NCBI GenBank assembly: GCA_945890735.1
Contig: CAMDCZ010000054.1
Span: 1 to 11,131 of the forward strand
Direction of reading: 5' to 3'
DNA length: 11,131 nt
Origin: Bordetella parapertussis
Lineage (GTDB): Bacteria > Pseudomonadota > Gammaproteobacteria > Burkholderiales > Burkholderiaceae_C
A program made the translations under genes and the position numbers. The stretch's first letter is position 1. Every line of letters begins with the position of its first letter. Shown here piece after piece: positions 1 to 5,929 of this stretch. The notes under the pieces are model-generated. The model did no database searches, was not told where the DNA came from, and was given only the letters and a program-made list of their open reading frames with translations.

Positions 1-404
1 CCACCCCAGGTGCTGATGTAGCGCCATACCCAAGCCAGGGCTTTGACCATTTGCATGACGATTTGCGGAATCGTCACCGCCGGACACAAGGCGTAGTTGG
101 GCACCACCACACACACACCTTGTTCGGTCAGGGCTGGGGCAACAAAGGAATGGTCTGACTTGTCCAACGCACGCCAATAGCCACCATGCAAGAACACCAC
201 GACCGGGGCCTTGGCATGGGCGGTGGTGAAGATGTCCAGGGATTCTTGGGGGCCGCTGCCATACCGCAGATCGGTCAGACACGGTTGGCTGTCGCGCACA
301 GCCTGAGAGCTTGCGGTCCAGCGTTCCAGGTATTGGTGGAAATCGGGCACCAAGGCCCGGTTGTTGTAGGCCTGGTCGAACTGATCGGAAGTCAGCGCGT
401 CCAA
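1..404 (-). CDS. alpha/beta hydrolase, kynurenine formamidase-like (partial, C-terminus beyond window)
   Basis: About 134 N-terminal residues are visible and the rest lies past the left edge. The opening (LTSDQFDQAYNNRALVP) and the motif HGGYWRALDKSDHSF around residues 73-87 are typical of the alpha/beta-hydrolase subfamily that resembles animal-type arylformamidase and BD-FAE esterases. The HGG forms the oxyanion hole. The nucleophile serine and the His/Asp of the triad would lie in the missing part, so activity cannot be judged. The probable start is TTG at 404-402, because the in-frame codon two positions upstream is the bactofilin stop and no ATG precedes the conserved N-terminus. The Shine-Dalgarno is weak. 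It directly follows bactofilin on the same strand and in the same frame, so co-transcription is likely. The substrate is unknown; a role in kynurenine metabolism is only a family-level suggestion. Confidence 0.8.
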   Translation of the reverse strand, partial: MDALTSDQFDQAYNNRALVPDFHQYLERWTASSQAVRDSQPCLTDLRYGSGPQESLDIFTTAHAKAPVVVFLHGGYWRALDKSDHSFVAPALTEQGVCVVVPNYALCPAVTIPQIVMQMVKALAWVWRYISTWG

Positions 405-407
405 GGC

Positions 408-842
408 TTACTTGCTGGTCTGCGCTTGCCGAATCGCGGAAGTGGCGGCGTCGCCCGCGGTGTTGCCGCCAGCCGGGTTTTGGATCACCAAGCCCAGCAA
501 ACGCGCACCGTGTTCGACCGCGATCGAGCCGTAGGAAATATCGCCATGCACCACGGAATCTTTGTGAAACTCGACACGCTCGGCAGCGTAAATATTGCCT
601 TCGACCTTGCCTGCCACCATGACGCGGTGGGCCGTGACGTCGCCAGAGACCTCACCGCTGGCGCCAATGGCGACCGTGACCTTGCTTTCTTTGGCGGTTT
701 CGATATTGCCAACCACTTTGCCATCGATGCGCACACTGTCGACCAACACGACGCGCCCATAGATTTGGGTGGTTCGGCCAATCAAGGTCTCGAAGCGCTC
801 TTGTGAGCTGGCCAAAGGTTTTTCGCGCAATTTTTCAAACAT
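408..842 (-). CDS. bactofilin (polymer-forming cytoskeletal protein)
   Basis: A 144-aa protein of the bactofilin family (formerly DUF583). The core, roughly residues 25-120, shows the repeating short hydrophobic/glycine strands of a right-handed beta-helix, for example RIDGKVVGNIETAKESKVTV and VMVAGKVEGNIYAAERVEF. It is flanked by a basic N-terminus (MFEKLREKPL) and a low-complexity Ala/Gly/Gln tail. Bactofilins polymerise without nucleotide, usually at the inner membrane, and organise cell-wall enzymes. The gene lies 18 nt downstream of an M23 peptidase, a pairing known from Helicobacter CcmA/Csd1 and other Proteobacteria, so the two probably form a shape-determining module. The start ATG is preceded by a good Shine-Dalgarno (GGAGTTCCCATG). 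Length is normal for the family. Identification is strong; the specific cellular role here is inferred. Confidence 0.93.
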   Translation of the reverse strand: MFEKLREKPLASSQERFETLIGRTTQIYGRVVLVDSVRIDGKVVGNIETAKESKVTVAIGASGEVSGDVTAHRVMVAGKVEGNIYAAERVEFHKDSVVHGDISYGSIAVEHGARLLGLVIQNPAGGNTAGDAATSAIRQAQTSK

Positions 843-860
843 GGGAACTCCGAAACCGGG

Positions 861-1790
861 TCAACTTGAACTGATCGGCAACACCTGAACCGGATTGATC
901 ACCCGGTCTTTGTTGAACACCTCGTAATGCAAATGCGGACCCGTGGAACGGCCGGTGCTGCCCACTTCGCCCAACACACCGCCGCGCTCGACATTGTCAC
1001 CGACTTGGGCGATACGCTTGCTTAAATGGGCATATCGGGTGGCAAAACCTTCGGCATGCTGGACTTCGATCACATTGCCATAGCCTGGGTCCCAACCGGA
1101 GCGGGTCACCACCCCTTTGGCAGAGGCCACCACTTTGGTGCCAGCCGCGGCAGTGAAATCCAAGCCCTCGTGCATGGCCAACCCACCGTTGAAGGGGTCA
1201 TTGCGGATGCCAAAGCCACTGCTGATACGGAAATCCCCTTGGATCGGGACACCCGAGGGCAAGGCGTTGAGCCAATCGAGTTGCTTCTCCCAGCGACCTC
1301 TTAACTCCAGCACGGCTTGTTGGGTTTGCACAAAATCTTGCAAGGTTTGGTCGAATTCGATGCCTAAAGGCTGCCGAAAGAGATTGGAGAAAGGACGGGG
1401 CGCCACCAAAGGGCCGCCTTTGTTGTCTTCACGGCGGTTGACTTTGTCGCGCACCACGGTGGGCGTGGCCATTTCCATGAAGCGGTTCTTCATGGTCTCG
1501 AGTTGGCGGATCTCGTTGACCGTGGTTTGCATGGACTCGCGCAACTGCGCCAGGTGGTCCCGGTAAACCGACTCCATGCGCTTTTGCTCCGCCTCGGTGG
1601 TCACGCCGCCGATGCTGCGCGCCAGGTCGGGGTTGTATTCAACAGCGATCTTGAAACCCACAAAGTGCAGCAAGAAGCCGGAGGCGACCAGGAACACACC
1701 AACCACCACAGCCGCGGATAAAACCGTGCGGGTGGTGATCGAAATGGTTCTGACATTTCCGGTTGGCCCTGAGAGCCACATTAACTGCAT
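861..1790 (-). CDS. M23 family (LytM) metallopeptidase, membrane-anchored
   Basis: A 309-aa protein with an N-terminal membrane segment at about residues 22-44, a periplasmic coiled-coil/linker region at about 60-175, and a C-terminal LytM domain from about 185 to 300. The zinc-binding and catalytic set is complete: HEGLD (H207, D211), YAHL (H255) and HLH (H286, H288). M23 enzymes of this set are zinc endopeptidases that cut peptide cross-links in peptidoglycan, so this one is probably active and not a degenerate EnvC/NlpD-type regulator. The bactofilin gene follows 18 nt downstream and is probably co-transcribed; bactofilins localise such enzymes. The start is the first ATG, with MQLMW close to the membrane helix; ATG at residue 4 is a possible alternative. 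A possible promoter lies in the upstream gap. Confidence 0.92.
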   Translation of the reverse strand: MQLMWLSGPTGNVRTISITTRTVLSAAVVVGVFLVASGFLLHFVGFKIAVEYNPDLARSIGGVTTEAEQKRMESVYRDHLAQLRESMQTTVNEIRQLETMKNRFMEMATPTVVRDKVNRREDNKGGPLVAPRPFSNLFRQPLGIEFDQTLQDFVQTQQAVLELRGRWEKQLDWLNALPSGVPIQGDFRISSGFGIRNDPFNGGLAMHEGLDFTAAAGTKVVASAKGVVTRSGWDPGYGNVIEVQHAEGFATRYAHLSKRIAQVGDNVERGGVLGEVGSTGRSTGPHLHYEVFNKDRVINPVQVLPISSS

Positions 1791-1894
1791 GCACGAATCC
1801 TGTGTATTTGTGAGCCCTGAGGCCCCAACGCAATGAGGATCGACATTCTATGCACAGACCTGAAGTCCTCCAAGCGAAAATTTAGCGTTGATTG

Positions 1895-1923
1895 GTTATA
1901 TAGAACCTAATAAAGTATTGAAA
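1895..1923 (-). promoter_or_regulatory. possible promoter of the M23 peptidase-bactofilin unit
   Basis: In the AT-rich gap before the peptidase, the minus strand has TATAAC (1900-1895) 17 nt downstream of TTTCAA (1923-1918). The -10 is one mismatch from consensus and the -35 is poor. Transcription from it would give a leader of about 100 nt. The adjacent bases have markedly lower GC than the neighbouring genes, which fits a promoter, but this is a weak motif call. Confidence 0.3.
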
Positions 1924-2742
1924 TTAGCTATAAAGAAATACCCGGTTGAATCCCAGCCAGTCTGCTAAAAAGAAAATGCTGCTCAAATTGGCAGCCCAAG
2001 CCCAAAAAAACCGGTTCAGGCCAAAAAACCAGAACACCAGGAAGTGAAAAACCAGGGCCACCCCCCCAAACACCCAAACCAGGTCAGGCCAGAGCAAGAC
2101 CAACGGAAACACCCCCTCCCACACAATGAATGCCCAACTGCAGACCAACGCGACAGCTGGGCGGCGAAACACACTGTCGGCGGGCAAGGGCCCATAAAGA
2201 CCGCTGTTGAGAAACACAGTCAAGGCTTCACCACTGCGCCATTCAGCCCGCTTGAGCTTGACCCAGCCAGAGATGAAATACGAGCTCAAGGTGTGAATCG
2301 CGACATAGCCCAAACCTGCCGCCCAGGCCAAACCCGGGTCGGTGAACCACATCAATGCCTGTGCGATCAAGATGCCTGTCAGGGTGATCAAGGTCATGAA
2401 ATCGCTGCCACCGTTGAACGCCCCGCGCCAGCGCACCAAGACAAGCAGCTGCAAAACAAACAACACCACAGCCGTGCCCCAGTGCGAGCCAGCCACCACC
2501 AACAAGAGGGCAGCCAATCCGCGCAGCCACAGCAAGGCTCGGTAAGGCAGGGGTTGGTAAACCCAGTCCAGCCAGCGCAAGACCCCAGCAGGGGAGGCAG
2601 GAATGTCGGCTCGCTGCACCGGCCACGACCACACGCCAGTCGGGTCGGTGCTGTCGGCGATGCGCCAGTATTCGATGGTTTGCAGCAAGATGCTGCAAGC
2701 ACACAGGATCTCCAGGCAGCGGATGACCAGTTCACCGCTCAC
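1924..2742 (-). CDS. HTTM-like multi-pass membrane protein
   Basis: A 272-aa very hydrophobic protein with around six to seven membrane segments (approximately residues 5-23, 68-85, 90-105, 116-132, 138-158, 197-216, 221-240 and 245-262; boundaries are rough). It carries the pattern GGSD (111-114) followed by SYFISGWVKL and EWRSGEAL (154-174), which I associate with the HTTM domain, the membrane part shared with vitamin K-dependent gamma-carboxylase. There is no sign of a soluble carboxylase domain, and the biochemical role of bacterial HTTM-only proteins is generally unknown. The start is GTG at 2742, whose GTGA overlaps the stop of the preceding gene by four bases, indicating translational coupling. 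A longer in-frame reading upstream exists but would overlap that gene entirely and is unlikely. Membrane nature is certain; the family call is from motif memory. Confidence 0.72.
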   Translation of the reverse strand: MSGELVIRCLEILCACSILLQTIEYWRIADSTDPTGVWSWPVQRADIPASPAGVLRWLDWVYQPLPYRALLWLRGLAALLLVVAGSHWGTAVVLFVLQLLVLVRWRGAFNGGSDFMTLITLTGILIAQALMWFTDPGLAWAAGLGYVAIHTLSSYFISGWVKLKRAEWRSGEALTVFLNSGLYGPLPADSVFRRPAVALVCSWAFIVWEGVFPLVLLWPDLVWVFGGVALVFHFLVFWFFGLNRFFWAWAANLSSIFFLADWLGFNRVFLYS

Positions 2743-3251
2743 AGAGGCATCTCCGGACTGCGCAGCACGGTGTCGCTGCTGGCAAAACCGCTGGGCACCG
2801 GGCGTTCCAGGCGTATCTCCAGTTGGTACCGCCCTGCGGTCAGGGTCGGGTGCAAACGCCGCATCGCCTGCGCCGCCAAACGACACACCAACCGGTATGA
2901 CACCAGCTCGCTGGCATCTTGGCCCTCCCCGAGGTCTTTGATGTCGCTGGACAAATGGTCCACCAGGTTTTGCTCGGCCAAGGCGCGGTTGCCCCAGGGG
3001 TTGTGAAACAGTTGCCAGATGCTGCGGGTGCCACGCGGGTAGACCCATTGCCAGTCGCTCCAGGCTTGCCCAGGTGCTTCATAGCGCACATACAAATGGG
3101 GCACTGGACCGACCTGGTGATAGAACTGCCAGTTCGGCAAGAAGGCCCTGAACAAAAAGAACCAGGGGCCACGCACGGTTTGGCTGCGCCACACCAAGCC
3201 GATGGCCAACCACACAAAATAAACCAAGATCAACCCAGCGATGGTTGTCAT
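2739..3251 (-). CDS. hypothetical membrane-anchored protein, partner of the HTTM-like gene
   Basis: A 170-aa protein that I do not recognise. Residues 4-20 (IAGLILVYFVWLAIGLV) form one N-terminal membrane helix. The rest is soluble and rich in Trp, Tyr and Arg, with segments such as GPWFFLFRAFLPNWQFYHQV, a central WVYPRGTRSIWQLFHNPWGN and a C-terminal part that looks like beta strands (AGRYQLEIRLERPVPSG). The chosen start, ATG at 3251, has a good AGGAG eight nt upstream; a longer open reading frame continues upstream but runs across minC. Its stop overlaps the GTG start of the HTTM-like gene, so the two are almost certainly made together and may form a complex. It is divergent from minC with 136 bases between. 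No enzymatic motif or cysteine pattern was seen. Confidence 0.8.
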   Translation of the reverse strand: MTTIAGLILVYFVWLAIGLVWRSQTVRGPWFFLFRAFLPNWQFYHQVGPVPHLYVRYEAPGQAWSDWQWVYPRGTRSIWQLFHNPWGNRALAEQNLVDHLSSDIKDLGEGQDASELVSYRLVCRLAAQAMRRLHPTLTAGRYQLEIRLERPVPSGFASSDTVLRSPEMPL

Positions 3252-3344
3252 ACCCTGCTCTCCTGCGAATGGCAGCCATTGTCCCGAAATTGCACCCTGC
3301 CCGGCTGGATGCCGGTTCACCTCGGCCAAGCGTGTAAAGTCAAC

Positions 3345-3360
3345 GCCTGATGTGTCAGGC
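3345..3360 (+). repeat. perfect 6-bp inverted repeat in the minC leader
   Basis: GCCTGA, the four-base loop TGTG, then TCAGGC, ending 27 nt before the minC ATG in the divergent gap 3252-3387. There is no T-tract after it, so it is not a usual terminator. It could be a small leader hairpin or an operator. No convincing sigma70 promoter was seen in this gap. Confidence 0.45.
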
Positions 3361-3387
3361 CTACCGCTTGAACCCACCGGATACTTT

Positions 3388-4116
3388 ATGAACGCCCGTT
3401 CCAACCCCTTGTCTTTTGAAATCAAAAACGCCAACTTGCCCTTGGTATCGGTCCTGGTCAAAACGCTGGACTTGACACAACTGGCCACCGACCTGCAAAC
3501 CCGCTTTGGCGACTCCCCCGACTTCTTTGACAACGACCCCAGTCTCATCGATATCCAAGCCACCGAAGGTGCCTTGGATCTCAACGGCTTGATGCAATTG
3601 CTGCGCCGCTACCGCTTGAATCCCGTGGCCCTCAAAGCCGGCAACCCGGCCCACGAGGCCGCTGCCACTTTGGCGGGCCTGTTCATCACGGGCGAAGCGC
3701 GCGTGCTGCCGGCTGCCGCCGCCACAGAGGTGGTGCGTGAAGTGGTCCGCGAAGTCGAGGTGGTGCGCGAAGTTGCCGGCGCTGGCCAAAGCGCGCTGGT
3801 GGTCGACAAGCCCTTGCGTTCGGGCCAACAGGTCTACGCACGGGGCCGCGATTTGGTGGTGTTGGCCATGGTCAACCCCGGTGCCGAGGTGATGGCCGAT
3901 GGCCACATCCATGTGTATGCGCCTTTGCGGGGCAAAGCCATCGCTGGTGCCAAGGGCGACACCAGTGCACGCATTTTTGCGGCGAGTTTGGAAGCCGAAC
4001 TGCTGTCCATCGCCGGCGTTTACCGCACCAGCGACACCCCTTTGCCCAAAGACGTGGCTGGCAAGCCAGCACAGGTGTCTTTGGTCGATGACAAATTGGT
4101 GATGCGGGCCTTGTAA
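3388..4116 (+). CDS. minC: septum site-determining protein MinC
   Basis: A 242-aa inhibitor of FtsZ polymerisation that is recruited to the membrane by MinD and blocks division at the cell poles. The N-terminal FtsZ-binding domain (about residues 5-110, with SFEIKNANLPLVSVLV) is followed by a linker and the C-terminal beta-helix MinD-binding/dimerisation domain (about 137-242). The latter is recognised by PLRSGQQVYARGRDLVV, GAEVMADGHIHVYAPLRG and the GDTSARIFA segment. The linker contains a repetitive EVVREV stretch. The ATG at 3388 was chosen because it begins directly before the conserved SFEIKN; the longer frame upstream would run into the divergent gene's promoter region. The Shine-Dalgarno is weak (CCGGAT). 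minD and minE follow, the usual Gram-negative order. Identification is firm from sequence and context. Confidence 0.97.
   Translation: MNARSNPLSFEIKNANLPLVSVLVKTLDLTQLATDLQTRFGDSPDFFDNDPSLIDIQATEGALDLNGLMQLLRRYRLNPVALKAGNPAHEAAATLAGLFITGEARVLPAAAATEVVREVVREVEVVREVAGAGQSALVVDKPLRSGQQVYARGRDLVVLAMVNPGAEVMADGHIHVYAPLRGKAIAGAKGDTSARIFAASLEAELLSIAGVYRTSDTPLPKDVAGKPAQVSLVDDKLVMRAL
3727..3773 (+). repeat. imperfect direct repeat encoding the MinC linker
   Basis: A 17-base unit GAGGTGGTGCG(T/C)GAAGT occurs at 3727-3743 and again at 3757-3773 with one mismatch, with a related partial copy (GTGGTCCGCGAAGT) between. It encodes EVVREVVREVEVVREV between the two MinC domains. The protein-level pattern suggests a short charged helix or coiled coil. 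Confidence 0.75.
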
Positions 4117-4130
4117 ACTCGCAGCTTCAC

Positions 4131-4165
4131 GCTTGCAAAGCCTTCTGGCTTGCAGCGGATTTTTT
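4131..4165 (+). terminator. terminator-like hairpin between minC and minD (possible attenuator)
   Basis: GCTTGCAAAGCC, loop TTCT, then GGCTTGCAGC can pair over about ten base pairs with two single-base bulges. After GGA it is followed by six T (4160-4165). The arrangement is that of a weak rho-independent terminator placed inside the min operon, 21 nt before the minD start. It could reduce or tune read-through into minDE or protect a processed 3' end. Function is inferred from structure only. Confidence 0.45.
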
Positions 4166-4185
4166 CTCAACAAGGATTTTTTTCG

Positions 4186-5001
4186 ATGACCAAAATTGTC
4201 GTGGTGACATCAGGCAAGGGCGGCGTGGGCAAAACCACCACCAGCGCCAGTTTTGCATCTGGCTTGGCTTTGCGAGGCCACAAAACCGTGGTGATCGACT
4301 TTGACGTCGGCCTGCGCAACCTGGACCTGATCATGGGCTGCGAGCGCCGGGTGGTCTATGACTTTGTCAATGTCATCAATGGCGAAGCCAGCCTCAACCA
4401 AGCCTTGATCAAAGACAAGCATTCAGACCATCTGTATGTGTTGGCGGCTTCCCAAACCCGCGACAAAGAAGCGCTCACCCAAGCAGGCGTGGAACGTGTG
4501 TTGCGCGACTTGGCAGACATGGACTTTGAATTCATCGTGTGTGATTCGCCTGCGGGCATCGAAACCGGTGCCTTGATGGCGATGCACTTTGCCGACGAGG
4601 CCTTGATCGTCACCAACCCCGAAGTCTCCTCCGTGCGCGATTCAGACCGGATTTTGGGCATGTTGGGCAGCAAAACCCTGCGCGCTATCCAAGGTCAAGA
4701 GCCGATCAAAGAGCATTTGCTGATCACCCGCTACAACCCCACCCGGGTCCAAGACGGCCACATGCTGTCGCTCGAAGACATCCAAGACATTTTGCGCATT
4801 CCCTTGATTGGCGTGATTCCCGAGTCTGAAGACGTGCTGCAAGCCTCTAACCAAGGGGTGCCAGCCGTGCTGCTGGAGAAAAGCGATGTGGCCGAGGCTT
4901 ACAAAGACGTGGTCGACCGCTTCTTGGGCAAAGAAGTTCCGCTGCGCTTCACCGAAGCCGCCAAACAAGGTTTGTTGCAACGCGTCTTTGGTCGGAGATA
5001 A
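4186..5001 (+). CDS. minD: septum site-determining ATPase MinD
   Basis: A 271-aa member of the ParA/MinD deviant Walker-A family. It binds ATP, dimerises on the inner membrane, recruits MinC and is released by MinE, giving pole-to-pole oscillation. Visible features are the deviant Walker A GKGGVGKTT (residues 10-18, signature Lys11 and catalytic-loop Lys16), switch I around FDVGLRNLDL (D38/D40 region), Walker B-like FIVCDSPAGIE, and a C-terminal basic amphipathic membrane-targeting helix (KQGLLQRVFGRR). Length matches the Escherichia coli protein closely. The start ATG 4186 has AAGGA nine nt upstream and begins with the conserved MTKIVVVTSGKGG. It lies 69 nt after minC and 5 nt before minE, within one operon. 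Confidence 0.98.
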   Translation: MTKIVVVTSGKGGVGKTTTSASFASGLALRGHKTVVIDFDVGLRNLDLIMGCERRVVYDFVNVINGEASLNQALIKDKHSDHLYVLAASQTRDKEALTQAGVERVLRDLADMDFEFIVCDSPAGIETGALMAMHFADEALIVTNPEVSSVRDSDRILGMLGSKTLRAIQGQEPIKEHLLITRYNPTRVQDGHMLSLEDIQDILRIPLIGVIPESEDVLQASNQGVPAVLLEKSDVAEAYKDVVDRFLGKEVPLRFTEAAKQGLLQRVFGRR

Positions 5002-5006
5002 GCAGC

Positions 5007-5267
5007 ATGTCCTTACTGTCTTTCCTGATCGGTGAAAAGAAAAAAACCGCCAGCGTGGCCAAAGAACGCTTGCAAATCATCTTGGCGCACGAACGCTCAG
5101 GCCAAAACGCGCACCAACCCGACTACCTGCCTGATCTGCAACGCGACCTGATCGCGGTGTTGTCCAAGTACGTCAACATCAACCCCAACGACATCAAAGT
5201 CAACCTCGAGCGTCAAGACAACCTCGAAGTGCTGGAAGTCAAAATCGAGCTGCCAGACGCGCGCTGA
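5007..5267 (+). CDS. minE: cell division topological specificity factor MinE
   Basis: An 86-aa protein that stimulates MinD ATPase and drives the oscillating inhibitor away from mid-cell. The N-terminal membrane-binding segment (SLLSFLIG), the MinD-activating region at about residues 13-31 (ASVAKERLQIILAHERSG) and the C-terminal topological-specificity domain (PDLQRDLIAVLSKYVNINPN) are all present and full length. The ATG lies five nt after the minD stop, and its GGAG Shine-Dalgarno is inside the last codons of minD, suggesting coupled translation. A terminator follows at once, so this is the last gene of the operon. Confidence 0.97.
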   Translation: MSLLSFLIGEKKKTASVAKERLQIILAHERSGQNAHQPDYLPDLQRDLIAVLSKYVNINPNDIKVNLERQDNLEVLEVKIELPDAR

Positions 5268-5283
5268 AGCTCCCCCACCCTGC

Positions 5284-5319
5284 AAAGCGGCACACGGTTT
5301 CAACCGGTGTCGCTTTTTT
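5284..5319 (+). terminator. rho-independent terminator of minCDE
   Basis: AAGCGGCACACGGTT pairs with AACCGGTGTCGCTT (one mismatch, one bulge, small loop) and runs straight into TTTTTT. It lies 17 nt after the minE stop. Confidence 0.88.
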
Positions 5320-5533
5320 CATGGGCGCGTGCATCTCAGGCGGAAAACCACGCGTGAACACGGATGAACCTTAGTGAATCACATATTCATGCGATTCACT
5401 GAGCGGGAATGGTCTCCAAAATCGGCAAATGTTTACGGCAATTGACACCAGACCTGCCATGACCTGAACGCCACCGCCCCCTTGCTTGAACCGCTCGCCA
5501 CGCTTTTCAACCCTCCTGTCTCCCCACATCCCT
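5320..5533 (+). promoter_or_regulatory. leader region of the wHTH-kinase-receiver operon
   Basis: A gap of 214 bases with no credible gene. It holds a perfect 8-bp inverted repeat, AGTGAATC (5373-5380) and GATTCACT (5393-5400), with a 12-nt spacer, of a size and spacing that suit a dimeric winged-helix regulator. A perfect -35-like TTGACA lies at 5442-5447, but the hexamer 17 nt further on (TGAACG) is a poor -10, so a promoter here would need an activator or a different sigma factor. An alternative TTG start for the first gene lies at 5486. Confidence 0.4.
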
Positions 5534-5929
5534 ATGCGTCACCCAGATACGCCCTCATCCAGCCACCTTTTGCAAATCATTTGTCAGCTCCACGACTGGG
5601 AAAACCAACACCTCGAATTGGCCCATTCGCAAGCCGGCCGCTACCTCTACCTCAACATCGCCAAACAGCTGCAGGGCAAGGATGAGGGGGCCACCGCCTT
5701 GCTCAAAGGCATCTACCACAACAAAGACCTGAGCGAACGCGCTTTGCGCTACAAGCTGCGCGAATTTGAATCCGAAGGTTTGATCCTCTTTGAAACCAGC
5801 ACAGCCGACAAACGCTCCAAGCGCATCTTGCCTTCTGACAAACTGGTCGATGCCATGCAAGCCCATGCAGATGAGTTGAGCCGTCTGCTGGCGCAGCACT
5901 TCTTGATCCAGCCCCACCCCAAAGCATGA
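5534..5929 (+). CDS. winged-helix DNA-binding protein (MarR-like)
   Basis: A 131-aa protein with a helix-turn-helix at about residues 65-84 (DLSERALRYKLREFESEGLI), followed by a beta wing with basic residues (ETSTADKRSKRILPSDKL), flanked by N- and C-terminal helices that could dimerise. This is the MarR-like or related winged-helix topology. There is no receiver or ligand-binding domain. The start ATG 5534 was chosen over the in-frame TTG at 5486 because the latter adds only a Pro/Ser-rich stretch. Neither start has a recognisable Shine-Dalgarno, which is odd beside its neighbours. Its stop overlaps the kinase start by four bases (ATGA), so it is translationally coupled to the kinase and is the natural candidate for the DNA-binding output of the pathway. 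The target is unknown. Confidence 0.82.
   Translation: MRHPDTPSSSHLLQIICQLHDWENQHLELAHSQAGRYLYLNIAKQLQGKDEGATALLKGIYHNKDLSERALRYKLREFESEGLILFETSTADKRSKRILPSDKLVDAMQAHADELSRLLAQHFLIQPHPKA

Noticed and set aside
186..806. Plus-strand open frame of 206 codons
   Set aside because: It spans the hydrolase N-terminus and bactofilin on the other strand. The bactofilin beta-helix reading is clearly the real one.
2044..3006. Long plus-strand open frame of 320 codons
   Set aside because: It is antisense to the two overlapping membrane-protein genes. Its product is rich in Gln, His, Pro and Arg with no domain pattern, and it lies in the shadow frame of a GC-rich gene.
3361..4173. Minus-strand open frame of 270 codons opposite minC
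   Set aside because: MinC on the plus strand is certain; the antisense product is His/Gln-rich without recognisable motifs.
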